From: Moniliophthora roreri
Lineage: Eukaryota; Basidiomycota; Agaricomycetes; Agaricales; Marasmiaceae
Length of the DNA: 64,000 nt
Assembly (NCBI GenBank): GCA_001466705.2
Contig: LATX02000196.1
Location: 434,001 to 498,000 of the forward strand
Direction: 5' to 3'
Made by a program: the position numbers and the translations under genes. The notes beneath the pieces are model-generated. The model saw nothing but the letters and a program-made list of their open reading frames with translations, had not been told where the DNA came from and did not search any database. This document shows, one piece after another, positions 30,109 to 41,480 of this stretch (position 1 is its first letter; the number at the start of each line of letters is the position of its first letter).

Positions 30109-32390
30109 ATGCATCGTCCTCTCAAGCTTTCCATTCCCTTTTTACTTCTGGCCTCTTTAGTCAGTGCGGCCACCGTCAAACTCGGCAATACTATCATCAT
30201 TGGAGAAGATATCACCACTAAAGGAGTGGAATTCTTTGGAGGTGAGTCTAACTTAGTCCTGTCGCCCGAGACCGAGGCTCATCCGTATAATTCAGGCATC
30301 CCTTTCGCTGACCCACCCGTCGGAAACCTGAGGCTTAGACCTCCCGTACTCAAGACTTTTCCTGATACACCTACTTTTAACGCAACCACTTTTGGAGCGG
30401 GATGCCTACAGGCACCTCTTGCGGACATCCCGGTATCCGAAGATTGTCTCACTATCAACATTATCCGACCAGCCGGAATTGACGGTGCTGACGCGTCGCT
30501 TCCTATAATGGCGTATGTCTTTGGAGGCGGCTTTCTTGGTACGCTTCCGATACCACGCTGATCTACCTTGTAATCGCTGAATTGCTGTAGTTGACGCCCC
30601 ACCTCAACTTAACGGAAGTGCGATTGTGGCACGTAGTGTTGCAAGGGTAAGTTCGAAATAGAGTACCTTGTATTCCTTCCTCTGTCTCACGAAGGCTACA
30701 CAGGGAACCCCAGTGATATACGTCAGCTTCAACTATCGTCTTGGTCCTTTGGGTTTCCCCATTGGAGCAGAAGCGGCCGAGAAGGGTGCTCTCAATCTTG
30801 GTCTCAGAGATCAATTGGCTGCGCTGGAATGGGTTCAGCAAAATATAGCGGCGTTTGGAGGTGACAAGGACAAGGTTCCGTATCTTTCTCGCCGCACAGG
30901 CCTGGAGCTAAGTTTTACGCCTGCGAATATTATAGGTGACCCTCTTTGGTTTCAGCGCTGGCTCGATCGCAATCTCGACGCTTTTTTTGAACTCGAATCT
31001 CGAGAACTTTGCCAGGGCCGCGGTATGTCTCTTTTGAATGTCCCTCTCTCTCTCATGCTCGCGGTGCTTAGTACACCCCACTTTCCACAGATTCTGGAAT
31101 CTGGCATTGCTGGAACCATTTCCATATTCAATGCAACACACCGTCAGGATGACTGGGACAATTTCATTGCAGCACTACCCGAGTGCAAAAATGCTGCCCC
31201 GGAGAATACGTTCGATTGCTTGAGAAAAGACGACATCAACAGTACTCACTTGCTCGAAGCAATAACAGCCTCCTTGAGTAAGGCGGCAGAGCAGTACTCC
31301 TTCGTACCCACCTTGGATGGTCCAGATGGCCTGTTAGCCGACATACCATCGGAGATGTTGAAGAAGGGCCAGTACTCGAAGATACCGTTTATTGCTGGGA
31401 ACGTTCTCGACGAAGGTGTGCTGCTTTTCGTTCTGAAGATACTGGCTTGAAGTTGACTTACACTTGGAATATCCTTAGGTCCTATTCTTACTGGTCCAAC
31501 CAACATCGCGGACGAGAAAACCCTACGTGAAGCTTTGATTCGGAATTTTACCGTTTCGCCTAGTGGAAGTTCTAGTCCCGAGCTGGATAGTGCAGTGGAT
31601 ACCATTCTAAGGCACTATCCGGATATTCCAGCACTTGGCTGCCCATTCAATACTGGTAACGAGACGTTTGGGCTGAGTACAACATACAAGCGGGTGTCAG
31701 CCATTTGCAAGGTTATCCCTTTCCTGTTTTGAGCACCTTTCTCATTTCTCCCTTTTAAATAACGACGTGGCGTTCCACTTCCCTCGACGATCCTGGACGC
31801 GAACCTTTGCTCAAGCAGGCATCAAGACGTACGGCTACCAGCTTTCGTATCCAGAACTTAACCCAACACCGGCACTTGGAGGTTGGTCTTTACCTCTCGT
31901 GCAAGCAATCTGACCGAACGCCTTTGCTTAATTGCACATGGCAGTGAGATGAATTATGTTTTTGGTTTTGCAAACCTTCCATCATCCTTCGTGCCATCGC
32001 CCTCGGCAGCAATGTTTAGCGAGCAAATCATAGACTACTGGGTATCGTTCACAACGAGCTTGGATCCGAATGATGGTTTGGGAAGTGAACGTTAGTCTTG
32101 CGTCCCTTCTCAATTATATGGATGATCGCTGATTGAAAGATTTAGGTCCTATTTGGCCCCAATACACGGTTGAAGCACCGGTAAGTAGTATCGAGCTGTG
32201 ATATGTCTAAAAGATTGATCAAGGCGCTCACAGCTTCTGCTCCAATTGAATGGAAGTAACACTGCTCCTCTTCTCGTAAGTATGATTCGAGCTTCACTGG
32301 TTAACCGTATTGATATCGTTCTCCTAGGACGAGTATCGTAAAGAGCAGTTCGAATTTGTTGATTCGAATTCGGTAATATTCCGTCATTAG
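30109..32390 (+). CDS. Secreted type-B carboxylesterase, copy 1 (splice-damaged)
   Basis: Alpha/beta-hydrolase fold ester hydrolase, predicted to be secreted. The start MHRPLKLSIPFLLLASLVSA is a signal peptide. Spliced exons give SEDCLTINIIRPAG, YVFGGGFL (oxyanion-hole region), the nucleophile elbow VTLFGFSAGS (catalytic Ser), GNVLDEG (catalytic Glu) and AHGSEMNYVFG (catalytic His). It ends SNSVIFRH. About eleven introns. It is a tandem duplicate of 33606-35950 with shared upstream motifs (TTCAGGCCGAT). Compared with that copy, two splice acceptors read AA instead of AG (near 31757 and 31930), and one donor is GC instead of GT. This copy may be a decaying gene even though its coding sequence stays open. 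Confidence 0.82.
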
Positions 32391-33605
32391 AGTATTTCGC
32401 TGTACATGCTTCTTTCAAATTAAGGAGCTGTGATCAAGATGTACAAAGCTGAGAAAGTGATCCAAGCCTTTCAAATGACTGTAGGCCGAAATGGGGCTGG
32501 AATGAATGATACAAAGTCTTTTAAATCTGCTTGCTCATCCCACTCACCCTCGCTACCCTCAAACTTCCTCCTACGGGACGACCAACCTAAGTGATTCAAC
32601 TGCATTTCTCTTCAGGTCTATATGACCCTCTTCTATGAATTCAAGTGATAATGGATTGTCCAGAGGAAACGGAAGCAACGGCGTTATGTAGGCTGGCTAG
32701 TAGACTGCATGGGTGGTTGTGAATAGTATGAGTGATAGAACAGGAAGGAAGTATAATCGTACACACCTAGGACAGCCATGCTAGAGCCCGAGCGCCGATC
32801 CCAGTATCCCGAGTCAGATTCGCATTCCACTGCCCGAGGAATTACCCCAAAAAAACAGATGAATAACGGACGATATTGTTGTGGACTGGAAGCTCATCAA
32901 CCCTTTGTAGTCTACCAATCCTTCCCAGCGACATGTTCCATCGAGTGGCTGAGCTTTCAGACAGTGACATGGAATGTAAGAGAAAAAAAGCGCACGCGTC
33001 ACCGGCACTCCTCGACCGCCATCACTGATTCACTGGGTCATCACTACTCCGGATGGAAACCAGGCATTACGAATAATCCAAGGGACATAACTACTCAAGT
33101 AAATGTTTGTTTCAGCTAGGTTCGACTCAAGACATTGACTTTCCAAGGGCTCCCTATACCTCTACGTCTGCCGTCTTGACGAAAATGAAAAAATCTTGGG
33201 TACGTTCCTCCTGTATCTATCCAACTTGAACTTGCGCTTAGTGACTCATAAGTATAGATGATGCATTCAACGCCGGTATAGCCTTAAACGTTGAATCGAA
33301 CGAACCCGATATGATCTTCGCGGAGATATTGAAAGAAAGTACAACTCGGGCTTGAGAAAAAGAGGATCTGAGATGAGTTCAGCGCTGGTCCAGAATAATA
33401 CAAAAGTATGTAATGCTCTACGCTTCCCATTTGGATGCTTGGATGCCTGGATGCCGCACTTTCTGCCTTTCTGATATCAATCTTCAGGCCGATACTCTAC
33501 GCGTCCTTATGTCCAAGCCGATGACGCGTCCAAGCCGATGCTGACAGGGCCTACTATTTAAAAGATACAGGAGAGTGCTAGGATGGTATAGAACAAATCT
33601 CCAGG
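32391..33605. other. Intergenic region between the esterases
   Basis: I see no gene. A 113-codon ORF (32778-33119) lacks recognisable features. The last 130 bp is the promoter of the second esterase, with a TATTTAAAAG box near 33554 and the TTCAGGCCGAT motif shared with copy 1. The promoter was therefore duplicated along with the gene. Confidence 0.5.
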
Positions 33606-35950
33606 ATGCAGCGTCCTCTCAAGCTATCGGCTTCCTTTTTGCTACTGGCTTCTCTCGTCAGCGCAGCTACTGTCAAGCTAGGCAATACCACCATCATTGG
33701 AGAAGACATCACTACTAAAGGGTTAGAGTTCTATGGCGGTAAGTCTAAATCTCCGTCCTAGTTGAGGTTCACCCGTATATTGCATGACAGGTATCCCTTT
33801 TGCTGAACCACCGGTCGGTAGCTTGAGGCTCAAGCCTCCGGTGCTGAAGACTTCCCTTGACACTCCTATTTTCAATGCAAGCACATTTGGCGCGGAATGC
33901 CTGCAAGTGCCCATATTTGACAGTGTGAGATGACTGGCCACTAGTGCTACATCACACCACGCTGATGCTTGCCTTTTTGGATATGCAGTCTGACCTTTCG
34001 AACATTCCACTTTCTGAGGATTGCCTCAACGTCAATGTTATTCGGCCAGCTGGCATCGAGCCAAATACATCACTTCCTATAATGATGTACGTCTTTGGAG
34101 GAGGGTTCCTCGGTAAGCGAGTCCGTTCAATCCATGTCATGCATTAGTAGCTGAGTCGTTTATGTAGCTGATACCCCGCCACATCTCAATGGAAGTGCAA
34201 TCGTTGCGCGTAGTATTGCACGAGTAAGCTTGTAATACATCGAGCCGTGTCTCGTTCTCACTCCGATGAAAAACTACAAAGGGAACGCCGGTGATATATG
34301 TCGACTTTAATTATCGGACTGGTCCTTTAGGTTTCCCTGTCGGAGCAGAAGCAGCTGAGAAGGGCGCTCTCAACCTTGGTCTCAGAGATCAGCTGGCAGC
34401 AATGGAATGGGTTCAGCAGAATATAGCCGCTTTCGGAGGTGACAAAGACAAGGTTCTATGCCACTCTATTCGTTTTTGTTCTCAAAGATCTTACACCCGC
34501 GTACATAGGTCACCCTGTTTGGTATCAGTGCAGGTTCTATCTCAATTTCGATTCATTTCTTGAACCCAAACCTCCAGAAATATGCCAGAGCTGCAGTGAG
34601 CTTCTTTTCGGCTCCTTTTACTTTGTGGTTCCTGATTATGACCTCGCTTTCCGCAGATTCTGGAGTCTGGTATCGCTGGCACCACCCTCACATTCAATGC
34701 AACACGACGTCAAGAAGACTGGGACAATTTCATCGCTGCTATTCCCGAATGTCAAGATGCTGACCAGAGCAATGTTTTCGATTGCTTGAGAAGGGACGAC
34801 CTGAACACTACTCACGTTCTTCAGGCAATAAGATCCTCGTTAGATCAAGCAGACGAACAATTTCCTTTCGTACCCACCCTAGATGGTCCAGGGGGCCTGT
34901 TCCCCGAGCTTCCCTCTGAGATCTTGAAGAAAGACCAGTTTTCGAAGATCCCGTTCATAACAGGTAACACCCTCGATGAAGGTATGATACTGTTGTTCTG
35001 AATATTCCGGAAACGTACTTACAATTGGAACAGGCACGCTTTTTACTGCGCCAATTAATATTACAAACGAGGGAACTTTGCGTGAAGCATTGATTGGAAA
35101 TCTTACTCTGTCTCCGGGTCACTCCAGTCCCGAATTGGACGCTGCAGTAGATGCCATTTTGGAGTTGTATCCGGATATTCCGGCACTTGGCTGCCCATTC
35201 AATACTGGTAACGAGACGTTTGGGCTAAGTACAACTTACAAGCGAACGGCAGCCATTTGTGAGATTATCCGTTTTTGGCTTCAGGGATCCTTCTCATTTT
35301 TCCCTTTTAGACAATGACCTGGTGTTCCACTTCCCTAGACGATCTTGGACACGAACCTTTGCTCAGGCAGGCATCAAGACGTATGGCTACCAGCTCTCAT
35401 ACCCCGAGCTCAATCCAGCTCCAGCACTTGGAGGTTAGCACTTACCTCTCATGCAGATACTTTGGCTGAATGTCTTCGCTTAGTTGCTCATGGCAGCGAC
35501 TTAGGCTACGTCTTTGGCTTTGCAAGCTTTCCGCCGTCCTTTGTGCCATCATCTTCAGCGACACGGGTCAGCGAGCAAATTATAGACTATTGGGTCTCGT
35601 TCGCAACTAGCCTGGATCCGAATGATGGTTTGGGTAGCGATCGTCAGTCTCCCATGCTTGGGCATATGAATCATCTTCTAATCACTGATTTTGACACAGG
35701 TCCTATTTGGCCAGAGTACACGATTGACAACCCGGTAAGCGTAAATGGCGCGTCATTTTTTGATGATCGATTAATCAAGGGATTCCTAGGTTCTTCTCCA
35801 ATTGAACGGGAGCAGCACTGGCCCTCTTCTCGTGAGCACAGTCTGTTCCATCCAACTCCAACTGGCACTAAGGTCCTTTTCTTCCAGGATAACTACCGTA
35901 ACGAACAATTCGAATTCGTGGACTCGCATCCAGTGATCTTCCGGCATTAA
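33606..35950 (+). CDS. Secreted type-B carboxylesterase, copy 2
   Basis: Same family and architecture as 30109-32390, with a signal peptide MQRPLKLSASFLLLASLVSA. Spliced exons give SEDCLNVNVIRPAG, MYVFGGGFL, the Ser elbow VTLFGISAGS, GNTLDEGTLF (Glu) and VAHGSDLGYVFGF (His), ending SHPVIFRH. All splice sites I examined follow GT-AG. It has one intron (near 33926-33987) that copy 1 lacks. The usual elbow in this family is GESAG. Both copies have a hydrophobic residue (Phe or Ile) at that position. Family members cleave triglycerides, aryl or feruloyl esters, and the substrate is not predictable here. Confidence 0.9.
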
Positions 35951-36341
35951 TCTAGACAATGCCCACTTTGTACCTTTGACTTTACTCCCTGATCGAGCCG
36001 TGGTTCACGCTACCGCCCGTGTGAAATAATTAGCTCAGCACAAAGGCGCGTTCTTCCGCCTGACTCACTCGCGTATAAGAGCCACCGACCGCGGACGTAT
36101 TTCACCAAACAGCCGACAGTAGATCGAAGGTTCATGACTCAATGACTCAAAGCCTGACCCTGGCAGGATTTTCTTCGCGACCCTGGACCTCACGAGAGCT
36201 GTGACTCAAGACCTCCAAAAAGAGAGGGCTATTATGATTCTCACCGGATAGTTGCGACGCGCCTGCTATATAAACTCTTCCTTGCGAGTCTTCCATACAT
36301 CCCACATCTCACTTCCTTGCATTCTTCGTCTTTACTCCGCC

Positions 36342-37768
36342 ATGCCTCGCACAAACCCCTCGAGAGAACCTCACCCTGCTATCGACCGTATCCGTTCAGC
36401 AGTCCAGGAGTTTTCCTTCACCAGTGGCGCGGTTAAGGTCCCCGTCGAGTTCTGCGACCTCTACTATAAACCTAACGCGACCGACAGGTGGGAGCTCTAG
36501 CCATTTTCTCATGCTTCGGTCTTATTTACAGAGTTCATTTCTTTCCAGTAATGCCGAGTCCTTGAATCTTGCCAGTGCGACCGCTGAGCAGCTCACCAAG
36601 CTCATCTCTGTCTGCGATGCTGCGCCGTTTGGACGCGGAGCACAGACTGTCATGGACGAGTCCTACAGGAAGGCTCTCAAGCTTGAGTTGGCTCAGTTCG
36701 CGACCCCATTCGATCTAGCCGCCACTGGCATTCTACACAAGATCCAGCAGGATCTGGTGGACACGGACACAGCAATTCGTCGTCCTATTCGTGCCGAGCC
36801 ATACAAGCTCAATATTTATGGTGCGAAACTCGTTGCGAGGTTAATACTCTCCGCTGACCTTTACCTTTCACTATTCAGATAAAGGCGCCTTTTTCAAAGC
36901 GCACCACGACACGCCTCGTGCTGAGAACATGTTTGGATCTCTGGTACTCGTCTTCCCGACCACCCATGAAGGCGGTAACCTCATTCTCACCGAGAAAGGT
37001 CAGCGATGGACTTTCGATGCCCCCAGTCTTCTTTCGGGAAGCACGCCAACCTCTCCCGAAGTTGCTTTCGTTGCTTTCTTTAGCGACACTATGCATGAAG
37101 TTCAGCCCGTCACCTCTGGCGCTCGCATCACGCTTACCTACAACCTTTATTTCGACAACATCGTCAACAACGTTGGGACAGTCACTTCCGTCGCTTCTGC
37201 CGCTAAACTTTCCGCAGTCAAGGAAGCTCTGAAGGAGCTTCTGGCAGACCCCAGTATCTTCAAAGAACCGTACGAAAACACTGTCCTGTGTTTCGGTCTC
37301 GCACATCAGTACCCAGTGAATCGTTATAATGAGCCAGACACTGCCTATAAAGTTTCCGAGCTCTCAAAGTATCTCAAAGGCAGCGACGCTCTCTTGTACC
37401 ATGTGTGCAAGGACCTCGGGCTTGACACGAGTCTGCGTATCTTCTATAAGGAAAGTGGCTACTACGAGGACCATTCCTACCTTGCCAAAGGATTCCTAGA
37501 TGATATCGACGGTAAGTTGACATATAGTTTGAACAAAAGCTTTCATTGTATTGATGAAAGTACGTCAGGGGAAGTCGAGGGTGGTCTGCAAGAACTTTGC
37601 CAAGGTATGGAACCAGTCTACGGACAGGATGGAGATGGTACACCTTTGCTCTGGGTTACCAAACGTTCCAGGCTCACAGGCATGTCCTCGCACTACATTG
37701 CCTACGGCAATGAAGCATCCCTGGCGAGTGTCTATGGTGAAGTTTGTATCATTGCCAGACCTGTGTAA
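36342..37768 (+). CDS. Fe(II)/2-oxoglutarate oxygenase (prolyl-4-hydroxylase-like), copy 1
   Basis: Four exons (36342-36487, 36549-36820, 36879-37511, 37569-37768) join in frame. The double-stranded beta-helix core shows the metal motif H-x-D in AHHDTPRAENMF, the distal His in DTMHEVQPV, and a downstream Arg (SGARITLTYNLYF) for the 2OG carboxylate. The upstream helical part contains RKALKLELAQFATPFDL. No signal peptide. The C-terminal half (VLCFGLAHQYP, LWVTKRS, YGNEASLASVYGE) is shared with the paralogue at 39921-41375. It should hydroxylate a protein or small molecule, substrate unknown. A promoter-like TATATAAAC lies near 36266-36275. Confidence 0.85.
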
Positions 37769-38657
37769 ATTAGTATATGTAGCTAAACAGATTGACACGT
37801 ACCTTCATAACATCCCATCAAATTGTCAGACCCTTTATCGCCACGAAGCTTTATGGCCCGAGAGGTTTTAAAGGATTGGAAGTATATTCCCCGCTTAGGC
37901 TTCTCTACACGCCACTATCAGATTCAATTTGACGATGTCTCTCATCTCCTCACCTGCCGTAACACAGGTGTCAAACCCGCCTCTCTTTGCTGTAGTACTG
38001 GAAAAGTTCTGTCTTTACCAACAACGACTGGCAGTTACCGTCCACCATCAAGAACTCACCCTTTAAGGATCTCTACACAAGAGCCTCAGGACTGTGTAGG
38101 TCGAGGACCTGGTGCAAGTGGGAAAAGAGGGAAAAGAAGAAAGACGACTATCAGGAGGATTCAGAAAGCGAGAGATAGATCAGCGCAAGTGTCCCATCTT
38201 CGGGTCGTTTTGGTATTGATCCTATAGCAAAGGACTCAACTTTTACAGAGCTTAGATCGCTCACAGATGAGCTGAAAGCAATTGTCAAGGCGTTTGCAGC
38301 GAAGAGGGCTGGCGAACGGGACGGATTTCAATCGGAGGTTAAGAGATCATCCTATTACTCAAGCACTAATTTACTTGGCCCAGAGAATCTATTCTACAGT
38401 ATGCTACATGTTGCAGGATCAGTCAGTAATGGAGGCATAGCGACCCTTCGGACAGCCAATCAATGGATCTCCACCGCCTCTTCCTCGACGTTCAAGCCTG
38501 ACCATCCGAAGAGATTTTGGACTCTTCATGAAGGTTCAGACTTCCAACTCAAACGAGGTCTGGTTATGAAGTACATCAGAGCATCGGTAGAGGAGTCAAT
38601 GGTTTTTTTTTTTTGCAATCGAGGACTTTGGACCCAGGGAAACCTGTCAATTTGAAG
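37769..38657. other. Unresolved region with coding-like scraps
   Basis: Plus-strand ORFs of 134 codons (37823-38227) and 84 codons (38401-38655) have no start-to-end logic and no family match. Scraps such as LRSLTDELKAIVKAFAAKRAG look coding, so a decayed gene is possible. The segment separates oxygenase copy 1 from the kinase-like remnant. Confidence 0.3.
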
Positions 38658-39683
38658 TCAGCATCTGCCGTTGACTCGGAAATCTCCGACATGCTGTATC
38701 CTCCATTGCGCCTCTGCCTCTCGCATCATTTGTTCCTGCTCTTGCTTCAACTCATTCAACTCTGCACCTTTCTCCATACGCTCCTGGACAATCCCATAGT
38801 AAACACCAAGCAACGACTCAGCCCTGAGGGTGGTGTACGAATCTAAAAGCCATTCGGGTAGACAGATCTTGACGCGGGAAATACTCTGGGCCGAATTGAT
38901 AGTTTCCGATAGCGACTTCCTATAGAAACAAAAGTAAATCTGCGGGTGTGTGAGCAAGGAAAGGATCTTGCGCACCTTCGATCCAAAAGCCTATCTGTAT
39001 TGCGATCACTGAAATAATGGAGCGTAGTGTTTCGTTCCTCAGAGCTCAGTGCTGCCACTTCTTCAAAGTCGATAAGCCGAACTTCGTTCTTTTTCGTTCA
39101 CTAGAACATTTGGTTCCCTGAAGTCTCTGAGTATAATACCATGTTGATGGACACGAGTGAGAGCGTTGAAAATGTTGACCCTAAGGTGACGGACATCAGC
39201 GTTGGGGCGAAGAAAAATTGGCGAGTGGAAAATGCACTGTATCTCCCGCTTGAGGGTTTCAAACATATCAGTTACAGCATCACCGAATCTTTCCAGGATC
39301 ATGCCAGTCATGAACCCTCCTGACTGCGTTATACCTCAAAAGAATCCATATGAACGAGATATCGTTGATCCCTGAAGGTCCGACATGTGCTTGTAGCAAC
39401 ACACTTCGGTCCAAATATTATCTGACTGTCCAAACTTTACGACGACTTCCTGAGCACCTTGAGAGCCCTCGAAACAGCCCGAGTATACAGTCGCCCTATC
39501 GCTGGAGTGTAGGATATTGGAGATCACGATACTGGTGGTCCCTTCTGGTATGAAATTAGAATCCCGAGGAAGAACGACTTTTGGATTTGAGTAATCTTCG
39601 AGTCTTTGAGCAATATGAGGTTCCCTTCTAGAGTGATAGACACGGTCGGGGAACAAGACGAGTGTCACACTGTCACACCACAT
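38658..39683 (-). pseudogene. Fungal kinase-like gene with homopolymer frameshift
   Basis: The N-terminal exon encodes a glycine-poor ATP-lobe-like segment, ATVYSGCFEGSQGAQEVVVKF. The next part carries the catalytic loop HQHGIILRDFREPNVLV. The frame then breaks. Removing one A from a run of five (39090-39094 on the plus strand as T) restores NEVRLIDFEEVAALSSEER, where DFE occupies the DFG position. The C-terminal exon has a coiled-coil-like GAELNELKQEQEQMMREAEAQ. It resembles the expanded basidiomycete kinase-like/aminoglycoside-phosphotransferase-fold proteins. The frameshift may be a real mutation or a sequencing error. Confidence 0.6.
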
Positions 39684-39920
39684 GAACGAGAGATTCCAAA
39701 CGACTCTGGGCCTTTGGGCTTGAGATCTTGAGATGGCAAAGGTGGTTGTGACGCCGGAAATAAGTTTTTCAAAGGAGCAAACATGTGACCTCTTCGCTCC
39801 TTCTCTGAGTCAGTGCCAGTGAGTCTCCCGCCGGCTCTCGAGTGTGACTCGTGAAAATATTAAATATAAAAGCGTAGAGCGTTCAGCCTGCCGCACACCT
39901 TTCTCCCTAAAACAACCACC

Positions 39921-41375
39921 ATGTCGGAAGACATGCATTGGTCCAACAATTTAGAGGAATTCTCCCATTTTCCCGCCATCGAACGTATCCGTTCTGCAGT
40001 TCAAGATTTTTCCTTCGTGAGTGGATCCTGCAAAGCCTCACCTGAATCATGCATGCTATTCTACACAACGGGACAAGCTGATAGGTGAGTGTTTATTGTT
40101 TGTGCCACATTTATGGCCCACTCTACAGCATTCGACAACCACGTTTTCACAGTGCCGCCGAGACAATCAATCTGGCCAACACCTCTGATGCGCAGCTCGC
40201 CAGCTTGAAAAGAGTGTGTGAGGCGGCTTCATTTGGCGTTGGTTCACAAAATGTGCTCGACGACACATACCGAAAGGCCCTCAAACTTGACGCATCTCGC
40301 TTTGCCACATCTTTTGATTTGTGCAATACCGATATCCTTCAGAGAATTCAGAGCCACCTCGTGGATACCGATACCATCCTTCGTCGTCACATTCGGGCGG
40401 AACGATACAAACTGAACGTGTACGGTACGTATTTATCGCGACCTGAAGACATTCATTTATGGCTCACCCCCCCCCCCCCCCCCCCCCCCGCCTTTGATAG
40501 AGGAAGGAGCGTTCTTCAAGGCGCACCGAGACACGCCACGTGCGGAGAACATGTTCGCATCTCTTGTCGTTGTGTTCCCAGTGACGCACAAAGGCGGAAC
40601 TCTGGTGTTGTCCGAGAAGGACCACGGATGGAAATTCGACGCGCCTCAGCTACTCGAGAAGAGCACACCTTCCGAACCGGAAATCGCTTTCGTCGCGTTC
40701 TACAGTGACACCACACACCAAGTTCTGCCAGTTACGACAGGCAATCGCGTAACATTGACGTATAATCTCTACTTTGAGTACGCAGCCGAGGCGTCTCTGC
40801 TACCCCCTATTGCCTCTGTACCAGAACCTAACAAGTATTCGGTCGTCAAAGAGGCATTACAAGAGATTCTTGCGGAGCCCAAGCTCTTCGAGGAGGGTTT
40901 TGAAGACACCGTACTTTGTTTTGGTCTGGCGCATCGCTATCCATTGGTTCGCACAGAGGATCGTCCAAACTCGGGATACAAAGTTTCTGAGCTGAAGAAA
41001 TTCCTGAAGGGAAGCGATGCCTTGATCTATCGTGCCTGTAAGGAGCTCGGCCTCATCACATACGTGAGAGTCATGTACGCCCAAGATGAAGGCGATGGCC
41101 CAGAGGCATTCCTGGGCACAGAATTTCTCAATCATAATCTAGAAGAGGTTGAAGGTGGTCTTCCTACCCTCTGTGATGAAGTTGGAATGGAGCCTCTTTA
41201 CAATCAAAGAAGAGATCCGGACGCGGCAGGTCTCATTTGGGTCACCCCGGGATTGGGACAGTACGGTATTGAGACCGTATTTGTGGCATATGGAAATGAA
41301 CCATCCCTAACGAGCACCTATGGTGAAGTCTGTTATCATTGCCAGGCGCAAGGAGTGACCGTGGCGCTGATGTAA
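39921..41375 (+). CDS. Fe(II)/2-oxoglutarate oxygenase (prolyl-4-hydroxylase-like), copy 2
   Basis: Three exons (39921-40084, 40153-40425, 40501-41375) give MSEDMHWSNNLEEF, then RKALKLDASRFATSFDL. The iron motif H-x-D is in AHRDTPRAENMF, the distal His in TTHQVLPV and the 2OG Arg in TGNRVTLTYNLYF. The first two introns fall at the same places as in copy 1, so the pair arose by duplication. The C terminus differs (CYHCQAQGVTVALM). The second intron contains an uninterrupted run of about 23 C just before its acceptor. The substrate is unknown. Confidence 0.88.
40467..40489 (+). repeat. Poly-C tract in intron
   Basis: About 23 consecutive C residues end 11 nt before the 3' splice site of the second intron of the oxygenase. 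The exact count may be affected by sequencing. Confidence 0.9.
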
Positions 41376-41480
41376 ATATGAAGTGCCTGACGGTCCATGT
41401 TGTAAGCACGCATATTAAATGTCTCTATGTAACATACAACGAGTTGCTTCTGATTCCTTCCATGTTCAAGCGTTCTACAC

